Assembly (NCBI GenBank): GCA_036260395.1
Contig: DASZZY010000141.1
Coordinates: 1-27,238 of the forward strand
Origin: DASZZY01 sp036260395
GTDB taxonomy: Bacteria; Actinomycetota; UBA4738; CALAEC01
Direction: 5' to 3'
Length of the DNA: 27,238 nucleotides
This document shows positions 1 through 8,463 of this stretch, piece after piece. The first letter of the stretch is position 1. Each line of letters begins with the position of its first letter. Made by a program: the position numbers and the translations under genes. The notes under the pieces were generated by a model. The model saw only the letters and a list, made by a program, of their open reading frames with translations. It was not told the origin of the DNA and made no database searches.

Positions 1-35
1 CCCCCCCCCCCCACGGTACCGCGACGCCCGGACCG
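1..35. other. Window edge with a 12-base C run
   Basis: The first twelve bases are all C, followed by 23 bases before the stop codon of the LVIVD-repeat gene. No gene or hairpin is visible here. A pure homopolymer exactly at a sequence end is typical of a contig-edge artefact (for example a poly-G read tail in reverse complement), although a real C run in this GC-rich genome cannot be excluded. Confidence 0.5.
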
Positions 36-1445
36 CTACGTCGCTTCGAACGAGAACGGCGACGTCTGCGGGTTCAGGTTCCGCAGATTGATCCAGTTCC
101 GGACGATGCCGCGGTCGAGGAGCCGGAAGACGTTCAAGCCCTTCGTGATCTCCGACTCGTAGATCGCCCGGTTGTAGCCGTACGACGACCAGGCGCCGCC
201 CAGCTCGTTCACCGTCGCGCCGCCCGGCGTGGTGACCGTGCCGAGGGGCGGCGGGTCGGCGAAGGCGACCGTCTGGGCGTTGGCCGGATCGGTGAAGTCC
301 ACCACCCACGTCCCGGCCTGGTAGTGGCCGCCGACGGCGATGTACCGCCCGTCCCTCATCGGGAGCACGTTCCAGTTGTGGATCGTGCAGTTCTCCTCGC
401 TGGACTGCGGCCGGGGCAGCGTCCACAGCCCGAGCAGCTCGCCGGTGTCGGCGTCGAAGAAGAACTTGCTCTTCTTCTCGGGCGGGTCCTCCGCCTCGCA
501 CTCCGGCGCGGCGCCGCCACCCGGCTCCCATCCAGCCGAGAGCACCTCCCCGTCCCAGGTGAACGCGGCGGTGTGCCACCGGCCGTTCGTGCTCGCGTCC
601 GCCACGCCCGGGACGTAGATCGTGTAGAGGAGCTCGGGGTCGGTGATCGAGCCGCCCGGCGTCTCGTTCTCCCCGATGTCCCAGACGTTGATCGTGTCGG
701 CGCTGGCGCAGGCGGCCTTGTTCTCCGAGCCCAGGATCACGCCGGCGTCGTGGCAGCCGGTCCGGACGTCGGTGGTCGGCCCGGCCAGCTCCTCCCGGCG
801 GAGCAGGGATGCCTGCGAGGGGTCAGCCAGCGGGATCTGGATGACGTCCATGAAGTCGCCGACGGGGTCATCGTTCGCCCTCGTCCCGTCGACGCACCCG
901 CTGCTGCTCGAGTTGTTGCTGTAGACGATCAGGTTCCGGTCGACGAGACCGGCCAGGGTGGCGGTGTGCGACCCACAGGGCAGCTCGACGGCGGCCACCA
1001 GATCGGGGTCCTCGAGGTTGCTGATGTCGAAGACGTGGACGCCCTCCCAGCCGGCGGGGACCGTCTCACCGTCGCACTGCCGGTCCTCGGGCTTCGGCGA
1101 GTTCCACGACCGCACCAGGATGTCCTGATAGACGACGATGTCGCCCTGGTCGCCGTTGCAGTGCTGCCAGAGCAGCTCCTGCGGGTTCGCCGGGTCCGAG
1201 ATGTCGATGATCCGGAACCCGTCGTAGTTGCCGTTGAACGCCAGGTCGCCCCAGAACGCGAGGTCCGAGTTGATGTTGCGCTCGATGTCCGTGGCGCCGA
1301 AGAACGTCGCCGGATGGGGGCTGTGCCCCAGGGGCTGAAGATCCTCGATGACGCGGTTGGAGTGATCGGCGGTCGCCGGCACGGCTCCCGCCACGAGCAT
1401 GAAGGCCGCCGTAGCGACCAAGGACCATCGGATGCTCCTTCGCAT
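36..1445 (-). CDS. Secreted LVIVD-repeat beta-propeller-like protein
   Basis: A 469-residue exported protein. The N-terminus is a classical signal peptide: RR near the start, a hydrophobic core at about residues 8-22, and an A-T-A/D cleavage site after residue 26. The body contains LVIVD-type blade motifs, such as GFRIIDISDPANPQ, GVHVFDISNLEDPD and WVVDFTDPANAQ, which in this family form a beta-propeller. The C-terminal part has IYESEITKGLNVFRL, a motif I associate with actinobacterial members. The start is set by AAAGGAGG five bases before the ATG and by a promoter ending about 35 bases upstream. An upstream TTG in the same frame lies inside the -35 box and is therefore unlikely. The role is unknown: such proteins are extracellular and often annotated only by the repeat. 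No catalytic residues can be assigned. Confidence 0.85.
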   Translation of the reverse strand: MRRSIRWSLVATAAFMLVAGAVPATADHSNRVIEDLQPLGHSPHPATFFGATDIERNINSDLAFWGDLAFNGNYDGFRIIDISDPANPQELLWQHCNGDQGDIVVYQDILVRSWNSPKPEDRQCDGETVPAGWEGVHVFDISNLEDPDLVAAVELPCGSHTATLAGLVDRNLIVYSNNSSSSGCVDGTRANDDPVGDFMDVIQIPLADPSQASLLRREELAGPTTDVRTGCHDAGVILGSENKAACASADTINVWDIGENETPGGSITDPELLYTIYVPGVADASTNGRWHTAAFTWDGEVLSAGWEPGGGAAPECEAEDPPEKKSKFFFDADTGELLGLWTLPRPQSSEENCTIHNWNVLPMRDGRYIAVGGHYQAGTWVVDFTDPANAQTVAFADPPPLGTVTTPGGATVNELGGAWSSYGYNRAIYESEITKGLNVFRLLDRGIVRNWINLRNLNPQTSPFSFEAT

Positions 1446-1479
1446 CGAGCCTCCTTTCGAGAGGGTTGTCCGAAGAAGC

Positions 1480-1508
1480 AGCCTAGGACGGCTCCGGCCA
1501 ACGGGCAA
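1480..1508 (-). promoter_or_regulatory. Promoter of the LVIVD-repeat gene
   Basis: On the minus strand TTGCCC (1508-1503) and TAGGCT (1485-1480) are separated by exactly 17 bases. This is close to the sigma-70 consensus. The expected transcription start is near 1473, giving a leader of about 28 bases that contains the AAAGGAGG ribosome site. The same -35 and spacer length recur in front of gltB. Confidence 0.6.
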
Positions 1509-1542
1509 ATCGCGAACGGGAAGAACGCCGCGAGGCGGCCGG

Positions 1543-1911
1543 TCAGCCGCCGCCTGGGCCGAACACGTTGACGTCGGTGTTGAAGCGGTCGAAGGGCAGG
1601 TTCGGGAAGACGCTCGTGAAGAACCAGATCATCCACGCCGCCATCGCGATGCTCCACACGATCCCCACCCAGCCGAGCACGATCCCGGCGATGGCCATGC
1701 CGCGGCCCTGCTCCACGCCGCCGGACCGGTCGATCTGGCCCTTCCCCATGTAGCCGAAGACCAGGGCCAGGATCGGGCCGATCAGCCACAGGCCGAGGAT
1801 CCCCACGATGCCCAGGACGAGGGACGCGATCGCGAAGCCGTTCGTCTTGCCGTACGGGACCTGGTAGACCGGCGCGGGGGGCGGCGGCGCCGGCTGGGGC
1901 GGCTCGGTCAC
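1543..1911 (-). CDS. DUF4190 small membrane protein
   Basis: A 122-residue protein with a GTG start four bases after the uvrB stop codon, so it is almost certainly cotranscribed with uvrB. A proline-rich cytosolic N-terminus (about residues 1-20) precedes two hydrophobic segments, FAIASLVLGIVGILGLWLIG with its continuation and AIAGIVLGWVGIVWSIAMAA. Between them lies GYMGKGQIDRSGG, typical of DUF4190, where a G-x-I/A motif links two helices. A short tail ends in GPGGG. Function is not known for the family; members are often fused to or next to other envelope proteins. The link to uvrB is positional only. Confidence 0.75.
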   Translation of the reverse strand: MTEPPQPAPPPPAPVYQVPYGKTNGFAIASLVLGIVGILGLWLIGPILALVFGYMGKGQIDRSGGVEQGRGMAIAGIVLGWVGIVWSIAMAAWMIWFFTSVFPNLPFDRFNTDVNVFGPGGG

Positions 1912-1915
1912 GGGC

Positions 1916-3940
<2,025 letters not shown>

Positions 3941-3943
3941 ACG

Positions 3944-3949
3944 ATTGTA
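3944..3949 (-). promoter_or_regulatory. Possible -10 box before uvrB
   Basis: TACAAT on the minus strand lies 3 bases before the first GTG and 9 bases before the second GTG of uvrB. The -35 region has no clear consensus. The same TACAATCG octamer occurs before polA. This could give uvrB its own leaderless or near-leaderless transcript beginning close to the second GTG, in addition to readthrough from the upstream operon. Confidence 0.3.
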
Positions 3950-3962
3950 AGACGCGCCCTCG

Positions 3963-4340
3963 CTACAGCGGCTTGCGCCCGGCGAACCCGGAGTTCACCT
4001 CGTGCCAGAACCCGACGCGGTCCTCCTCGTCCGGCCGCCAGCACAGGTAGACCAGCCGGCCGTCGCGGCGGGCGGGGAAGTCGACCAGCCCGCGCTCGGC
4101 GTCCCGCAGCACGATGCCCCGGGCGGCCAGCGCCTCGAGCTCGCGCCGCAGGGTCCGCACCGCGCCCCAGTGCTCGGTCCCCTCCGGGCCGCCGCCGTTC
4201 GTCGTGGCCATCGAGCGGACGTGCCGGGCGGACCGGACGATCGTCCGTCGCGCCTCGCGGATGCGGCCGAGCGCGGCCCGGAGCTCGGGTAGGGCCGCGT
4301 TCGCCTCCTCCACGGTGTAGAAGCGCTCGGCTTCGGCCAC
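3963..4340 (-). CDS. DUF2203 family protein
   Basis: A 125-residue soluble protein with a GTG start. It carries the family pattern end to end: FYTVEEANAALPELR at the N-terminus, a helical middle with many Arg/Glu residues, then GIVLRDAERGLVDFPARRDG, VYLCWRPDE, VGFWHEVNSGFAGRKPL at the C-terminus. The family is widespread in Actinomycetota, Chloroflexota and Bacillota and has no established function. It lies 31 bases after the cupin gene and 22 bases before uvrB, on the same strand. A TATCCT box nine bases before the start could be a promoter, but its -35 region is weak. Confidence 0.85.
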   Translation of the reverse strand: MAEAERFYTVEEANAALPELRAALGRIREARRTIVRSARHVRSMATTNGGGPEGTEHWGAVRTLRRELEALAARGIVLRDAERGLVDFPARRDGRLVYLCWRPDEEDRVGFWHEVNSGFAGRKPL

Positions 4341-4349
4341 GTCGGAACC

Positions 4350-4355
4350 AGGATA
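4350..4355 (-). promoter_or_regulatory. Possible -10 box before the DUF2203 gene
   Basis: TATCCT on the minus strand ends nine bases before the GTG start of the DUF2203 gene. There is no Shine-Dalgarno sequence between them. The -35 region is not convincing, so this is only a candidate for an internal, near-leaderless promoter in the operon. Confidence 0.25.
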
Positions 4356-4371
4356 GCCGCGCGTCGGGGGC

Positions 4372-4911
4372 TCAGAACTCGAGCGTGCAGTTCTCGCACT
4401 CCCACAGGGAGCGCCTGACCACGGTGCTGTGGCCGCCGCAGCGCGGGCACCGCCGGCACCACCCGCCGCCCCGGCAGGCGATCGGATCGGTGGTGGTGCC
4501 GGGCTCGTCCCAGGTCGTGGAGCCCTCCCCGGGCCGGGGGAGCTGGACCGACAGCAGGTACAGCGGCTCCTCCGCGGTCCGGAACCCGTGCGGGTACGCG
4601 GCGGCCCGCCCCACGATGGTCCCGGGCCCGAGCGGCACCGGACGCTGGATCAGGGCCTCGCCGCTCCCCCGCAGGACGACGGTCCACTCCTCGGAGTCGG
4701 GATGGGTGTGGGCGAACGCCACCTGGTTCGGGGCAAGGGCCTGGATCGAGAAGTAGAACCCGGCGCCCTGCGAGATCGGCACCCGCCGGAACCCCGACGG
4801 GCAGAGCAGGACGAGCTCGTCGGCCGCGGCGCCGAACACGCCGAGGTTGTTCAGGACCTCGTCGAGGTGTCCGACACCTCGGACGACCGGCGGCGCCCCC
4901 CCCTCGCCCAT
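4372..4911 (-). CDS. Cupin protein with C-terminal zinc ribbon
   Basis: A 179-residue protein. Residues about 45-125 form a cupin barrel: AFAHTHPDSEEWTVVLRGSG supplies H68, H70 and E74/E75, and H108 in AYPHGF fits the last metal ligand. The C-terminal 35 residues are a cysteine-rich ribbon (C146, C152, C155, C158, C172, C175) ending in WECENCTLEF. A cupin followed by a small metal-binding ribbon recalls bacterial 3-hydroxyanthranilate 3,4-dioxygenase, but the barrel residues do not let me assign that reaction. The ATG at 4911 lies 41 bases after the HAD gene's stop; an upstream start inside the HAD gene is possible but the extra sequence does not look like protein. Likely in one operon with the HAD and DUF2203 genes. 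Confidence 0.75.
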   Translation of the reverse strand: MGEGGAPPVVRGVGHLDEVLNNLGVFGAAADELVLLCPSGFRRVPISQGAGFYFSIQALAPNQVAFAHTHPDSEEWTVVLRGSGEALIQRPVPLGPGTIVGRAAAYPHGFRTAEEPLYLLSVQLPRPGEGSTTWDEPGTTTDPIACRGGGWCRRCPRCGGHSTVVRRSLWECENCTLEF

Positions 4912-4951
4912 CGCGGGAATCAAAGCGCGCCGCCCGGCGGGACGCAAGCGA

Positions 4952-5665
4952 TCAGACGTCCAGGCCCAGGGCCTCCGGGAGGTCCTCCATGGAGGTGATC
5001 CGGATCCCCTCGGCATCGGGATGTCGGCCGCGGCGATCGACGAGCACCGGCGTCATCCCCACCTCGCGCGCCGCCTGCACGTCGAAGAACGGGTGATCGC
5101 CCACGTAGGCGGACTCCTCGGGCCGTACCCCGGTGCGGTCCAGCGCCAGGCGGAAGATGGCCGGATCCGGCTTCTCCACGCCCTCGATGCCCGAGATCAC
5201 CGTGACGTCGAAGTAGTGCCCGACCTCCAGCGCCTCCAGTAGCCGCTCCAGCCACTCCTCGAAGTTCGAGATCAGGCCGAGCGTGAGCGAGGACTTCCGC
5301 AGGCGGTCCAGCGTGGGCAGCGCGTCCGGGTGGAGGCGGTAGGTCGTGAGGTCGGTGAACCGCATGTACAGCGCCTCGAACAGACGGTCGTGGTCCTCGG
5401 GGATCCCCACCTCCGTCAGGAACGCGTCGTAGATCCCCCGCCACATCTCCCGCGAGCGTTCGGACGACGTGGACCACAGCCGCCCCTCGCCCGACGTCAC
5501 CGTGTCGGTGAACCGCTGCGAGTAGGCCGATACCACCTCCAGGACCCGAGCGGGGTCCACCGTGTAGCCGTGCTCCCGCAGGACCTCCGTGAAGACCTCC
5601 GCGAACGACGGGTGCGGGTACAGGAGCGTCTCGCCGGCGTCGAAGAAGATGGCCCGGATCGGCAC
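4952..5665 (-). CDS. HAD-superfamily hydrolase (subfamily IA)
   Basis: A 237-residue haloacid-dehalogenase-fold enzyme. Motif I is FFDAGETLL with the nucleophile D9; motif II is the Ser of LGLISNFEEW; motif III is the Lys of VEKPDPAIF; motif IV is GDHPFFD. A helical cap occupies about residues 20-100. The usual second Asp of motif I (position +2, general acid/base in phosphatases) is Gly here, as in HDHD3-type relatives, so phosphatase activity is not assured. The start is GTG, nine bases after the coaE stop, without a strong ribosome site, which suggests translation coupled to coaE. The substrate is unknown. The gene is the third in the run from rpsA. Confidence 0.85.
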   Translation of the reverse strand: MPIRAIFFDAGETLLYPHPSFAEVFTEVLREHGYTVDPARVLEVVSAYSQRFTDTVTSGEGRLWSTSSERSREMWRGIYDAFLTEVGIPEDHDRLFEALYMRFTDLTTYRLHPDALPTLDRLRKSSLTLGLISNFEEWLERLLEALEVGHYFDVTVISGIEGVEKPDPAIFRLALDRTGVRPEESAYVGDHPFFDVQAAREVGMTPVLVDRRGRHPDAEGIRITSMEDLPEALGLDV

Positions 5666-5674
5666 GCGGGGATG

Positions 5675-6295
5675 TTACCCACCACTGACCCTTCCTCCCC
5701 GAGCCTCGCGCCGGAGGCGCTCCCACAGATCGTCCACCTGCTCCTCGAGGGCGCGGAGATCGCCGTCGTTGCGGACCACCACGTCCGCCACGGCCTCCCG
5801 GCGCTCGGGGGGCACCTGCGCGGCGATCCGGGCCCGGGCCTGGTCGGCGTCCATCCCCCGGTCCCGGGCCACGCGCTCGACCTGTCGCTCGACCGAGGCG
5901 GTGACCACGACGACGACGTCGCACGCCTCGTGGAACCCCGTCTCCACGATCAGCGGCGCGTCGAAGACCAGAACGCCGTCGGTCCCCCGGAGCAGCTCGG
6001 CCTCCGCGGCCAGCAGGCGGAACACCTCCGGGTGGGTGATCGACTCCAGCGCCCGGCGCTTGGCCGGATCGGCAAAGACGATCCGCGAGAGCGCGGCCCG
6101 GTCGATGCTCCCGTCCGGGGCGACGACCTCGTCGCCGAAGACCTGGACCACCTCGTGGTGGCCGTGGGTGCCGGGGGCGATGGCCTCGCGGGCCAGGTCG
6201 TCGGCATCGACCACGACGGCCCCGCGGTCGGCCAGCATGCGGCCCACGGTGGACTTCCCCGCGCCGAGGCCGCCCGTCAGGCCGACGAGCAGCAT
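5675..6295 (-). CDS. coaE: Dephospho-CoA kinase
   Basis: A 206-residue kinase catalysing the last step of coenzyme A synthesis, ATP-dependent 3'-phosphorylation of dephospho-CoA. The P-loop GLTGGLGAGKST spans residues 5-16, followed by VVDADDLAREA (the CoaE D-x-D substrate region), ALSRIVFADPAKRRALESITHPEV (lid and His-Pro motif), and VLVFDAPLIVETG with the conserved P-L-I/L-x-E. Length is normal for the stand-alone enzyme; the GrpB extension seen in mycobacterial CoaE is absent. The ATG lies nine bases after the rpsA stop, and the rpsA-coaE pair is conserved in actinobacteria. Confidence 0.97.
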   Translation of the reverse strand: MLLVGLTGGLGAGKSTVGRMLADRGAVVVDADDLAREAIAPGTHGHHEVVQVFGDEVVAPDGSIDRAALSRIVFADPAKRRALESITHPEVFRLLAAEAELLRGTDGVLVFDAPLIVETGFHEACDVVVVVTASVERQVERVARDRGMDADQARARIAAQVPPERREAVADVVVRNDGDLRALEEQVDDLWERLRREARGGRVSGG

Positions 6296-6304
6296 GGAGC
6301 CCTG

Positions 6305-7657
6305 CTAGGAGCGGCCCTCCCGCCGCTTGAGGTCCTCGACGATTGACTCGAGGGAGACCTCTTCTTCCTCCTGGGCGGCGGGGGGCGGCGCCGGCTCGCG
6401 CTCCGGCTCGATCTCGGGCTCGGGGGCCGGCTCGGGAGCGGCCTCCGACTCGGCGGCGGGCTCCGGAGCGGCCTGGGCCTCCGCGGCACCCGGCTCGGGG
6501 GCGGCCTCGGCGGCGGGCTCCGGAGCGGCCTCCTCGACGACCGGCGCCTCGGCCTCGATCTCCGGCTCCACGGCGGCGCCCTGGACCCCGCGCATCGACA
6601 GCGACACGCGCCGACGGGCCACGTCCACGTCCTCGACGCGGACCCGGACCCGCTGGCCGACCTGGACCACCTGGTCGGCGGACTCGACGTGCTGGTCGGA
6701 GAGCTTCGAGATGTGGACCAGGCCCTCGATGCCCTCGGCGACGCGCACGAACGCGCCGAACGGGACGATCTTGGTGACCTCGCCCTCGATGATCTGCCCG
6801 GCGCGGTGCCCGGCCTCGAACTGCTTCCACGGGTCGGCCTGGGTGGCCTTCAGCGAGAGCGACACCCGCTCCCGGTCCATGTCGACGTCGAGGACCTCGA
6901 CCTCGACCTCCTGTCCGACGGCGACGACCTCGCTGGGGTGCTCGACGTGGCGCCACGAGAGCTCGGAGACGTGCACGAGGCCGTCGACGCCGCCGAGATC
7001 CACGAACGCGCCGAAGTTGACGATCGAGGAGACACTGCCCTTGCGGCGCTCCCCCTTCTTCAGCGACTCCAGGAACTTCTTCCGGCCCTCGCTCTGGGAC
7101 TCCTCGAGGAACGCCCGGCGGGAGAGGACGACGTTGTTCCGGTTGCGATCGAGCTCGATGATCTTGCACTCGAGCTCCTGGCCCACGTAGGGATGGAGGT
7201 CGCGGACCCGGCGGAGCTCGACCAGCGAGGCGGGCAGGAACCCGCGGAGCCCGATGTCGAGGATGAGGCCGCCCTTGACGACCTCGATGACCGGGCCCCG
7301 GATCGTGCCGCCCTCCGCCATGACCTGCTCGATCCGGCCCCAGGCCCGCTCGTACTGGGCCCGCTTCTTGGAGAGGATCAGCCGGCCCTCCTTGTCCTCC
7401 TTCTGGAGGACCAGGGCCTCGAGCTCGTCGCCGATGCCGACGACCTCGTCGGGATCGACGTCGTGGCGGATCGACAGCTCCTTGGCCGGGATGACGCCCT
7501 CGGACTTGTAGCCGATGTCGAGGAGCACCTCGTCGCGGTCGATGCGAACCACCTTGCCCGTGACGAGGTCCCCGTCGTTGAAGTCCTTCAGCGAGGCCTC
7601 CATGGCCTCGACCAGCTGCTCGGGGGTCAGGTCCTCCTCGACCGTCCCCGTCGTCAT
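6305..7657 (-). CDS. rpsA: 30S ribosomal protein S1
   Basis: A 450-residue protein with four S1 RNA-binding repeats: DLVTGKVVRIDRDEVLLDIG, TIRGPVIEVVKGGLILDIG, KGSVSSIVNFGAFVDLGGV and EGEVTKIVPFGAFVRVAEG, each about 70 residues. The last two carry the canonical FGAFV and GLVHxSxLS motifs. After about residue 355 there is an Ala/Glu/Pro-rich low-complexity tail of roughly 75 residues, closing with SLESIVEDLKRREG, a terminal helix seen in actinobacterial S1. Start choice: an ATG beginning MTTGTVEEDLTPEQL matches the usual N-terminus; the open frame extends 38 codons further but through the leader downstream of the promoter. S1 binds mRNA at the 30S platform; in a genome with many leaderless genes its role is probably narrower than in E. 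coli. Confidence 0.95.
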   Translation of the reverse strand: MTTGTVEEDLTPEQLVEAMEASLKDFNDGDLVTGKVVRIDRDEVLLDIGYKSEGVIPAKELSIRHDVDPDEVVGIGDELEALVLQKEDKEGRLILSKKRAQYERAWGRIEQVMAEGGTIRGPVIEVVKGGLILDIGLRGFLPASLVELRRVRDLHPYVGQELECKIIELDRNRNNVVLSRRAFLEESQSEGRKKFLESLKKGERRKGSVSSIVNFGAFVDLGGVDGLVHVSELSWRHVEHPSEVVAVGQEVEVEVLDVDMDRERVSLSLKATQADPWKQFEAGHRAGQIIEGEVTKIVPFGAFVRVAEGIEGLVHISKLSDQHVESADQVVQVGQRVRVRVEDVDVARRRVSLSMRGVQGAAVEPEIEAEAPVVEEAAPEPAAEAAPEPGAAEAQAAPEPAAESEAAPEPAPEPEIEPEREPAPPPAAQEEEEVSLESIVEDLKRREGRS

Positions 7658-7770
7658 CTCGGTGTCGATCTGCCTCAGCTCCTCTCCGCCACGGTGCCTC
7701 GCCACACGCCAACCAGGGGCCTGGTGGGAACGGAGATTCCGTGCAGGCGGGGGCCCGTGGGCCGCCAGCA

Positions 7771-7800
7771 ATCTTAGGAGAGCGGGCTGAGCAGCGTCAA
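7771..7800 (-). promoter_or_regulatory. rpsA promoter
   Basis: On the minus strand TTGACG (7800-7795) and TAAGAT (7776-7771) are 18 bases apart, the best sigma-70-like match in the window. The transcription start should be near 7764, giving a leader of about 106 bases before rpsA. The leader contains the near-palindrome ACCAGG/CCTGGT (7712-7725), whose two-base centre makes it a weak RNA hairpin, and GGAGAGGAG upstream of the start. Confidence 0.7.
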
Positions 7801-7809
7801 CGGCTGCTC
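7789..7809. promoter_or_regulatory. Inverted repeat over the rpsA -35 box
   Basis: GAGCAGC (7789-7795) and GCTGCTC (7803-7809) are perfect inverted repeats with a 7-base centre that holds most of the rpsA -35 element. The left edge of the repeat on the minus strand also contains the stop codon of the upstream prodomain-like gene. It could be an operator for rpsA or a 7-bp hairpin at the end of the upstream transcript. There is no U-run right after it. Confidence 0.4.
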
Positions 7810-8239
7810 AGGTGGGCCCGCCCAGGCCTCCCCGTCGCACGGTGAAAGCCTCCGCCGGGACGGCGTACCTGCGCTCGATCACGGTGTCGCGGAGCGTGGT
7901 CACATCCTCGTTCGTCCCAGCCACGATCACGATGCGGTTGGCGTCGATGTCGATCTCGGCATTGAACCGGACCGGCGAGGCGAACTCCAAGAACTCCTTC
8001 AGGCCATCGCGCAGATCCGCCAGGCTGAAGCGCACAGGCCGGAGCACGATGTACTCGTCGAGCGGAGAGAACCGACGGTCCGAAAACTCCGGATATGAAG
8101 CCACTCTTTCGGTCGTTCTGACGACGATGTGATAGCCAGGCTCGTACTCGATAGAGAGGCCCCCAAAGGTGCCACGGTGCCGCTTCTGCAGGACCGCACC
8201 AAACTTTCCGACCAAGTCCTGGAGAGAAAGGGGATTCAC
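7808..8239 (-). CDS. Domain resembling secreted-protease prodomains
   Basis: A 143-residue reading from a GTG whose TG, plus the next A, forms the stop of the preceding small ORF. Its two alpha/beta units, TFGGLSIEYEPGYHIVVRTTE and SPVRFNAEIDIDANRIVIVAG, with VRFSLADLRDGLKEFLE between, resemble the FAGLWIDH...VVVAFT and VDVRANRVVV patterns I know from regions next to alpha-lytic-type proteases and from exported actinobacterial proteins. No protease domain follows; the stop is 150 bases before rpsA. Base composition is visibly lower in GC than in the neighbours, with many T-ending codons. The frame stays open upstream to an ATG at 8467 that overlaps the stop of the mannosyltransferase-like gene, but that extension does not look like protein. 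A frameshifted single exported protein is the main alternative (see the adjoining anchor). Confidence 0.5.
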   Translation of the reverse strand: MNPLSLQDLVGKFGAVLQKRHRGTFGGLSIEYEPGYHIVVRTTERVASYPEFSDRRFSPLDEYIVLRPVRFSLADLRDGLKEFLEFASPVRFNAEIDIDANRIVIVAGTNEDVTTLRDTVIERRYAVPAEAFTVRRGGLGGPT

Positions 8240-8397
8240 CGGCCCCGGGACGGAGCGTCCCAGTAGCTCGGTAGTTCCCGTACGGGCGGTTTCGCTTCCG
8301 TCTGAGACCTGAGGCGGAATCCCACCAGTGTCAAGGCCGAGACCAGCGTTGCGATGGATGCACCGAGCATCACAGCAGCTGATGTCCTGTGTCTCAG
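8236..8397 (-). CDS. Small membrane-anchor ORF preceding the prodomain-like ORF
   Basis: A 53-residue reading beginning at a CTG codon that sits five bases after AGAAGGAG. It starts MRHRTSAAVM and continues with a hydrophobic run, LGASIATLVSALTLVGF, followed by RLR and a polar segment rich in Pro, Glu and Trp. This is the form of a signal anchor or uncleaved signal peptide. An ATG nine codons further in is the other possible start, but it lies far from the ribosome site. The stop TGA overlaps the GTG of the next ORF by three bases. Either the two are translationally coupled partners, or they are one anchored protein split by a frameshift near a G4 run at about 8243-8246. I favour a functional relationship in either case. 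Confidence 0.4.
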   Translation of the reverse strand: MRHRTSAAVMLGASIATLVSALTLVGFRLRSQTEAKPPVRELPSYWDAPSRGR

Positions 8398-8422
8398 CGC
8401 GTCTCCTTCTGCCCAACGCTAT

Positions 8423-8436
8423 CAGTCTCAAGACTG
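8423..8436. promoter_or_regulatory. Short dyad in the gap before the anchor ORF
   Basis: CAGTCT and AGACTG face each other across a 2-base centre in the 66-base gap between the mannosyltransferase-like gene and the anchor ORF. The size suits a dimeric repressor half-site pair. No clear -35/-10 pair accompanies it, so the assignment is tentative. Confidence 0.25.
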
Positions 8437-8463
8437 GCCGTGCCTCGTGTAGGCCGCTGACGC

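Noticed and set aside
1..12. C homopolymer as a biological signal
   Set aside because: It lies exactly at the sequence end, where read-tail or assembly artefacts are common, and nothing around it suggests function.
7712..7725. ACCAGG/CCTGGT palindrome in the rpsA leader as an RNA switch
   Set aside because: The arms are six bases with a two-base centre, too tight for a stable hairpin, and no further structure surrounds it.
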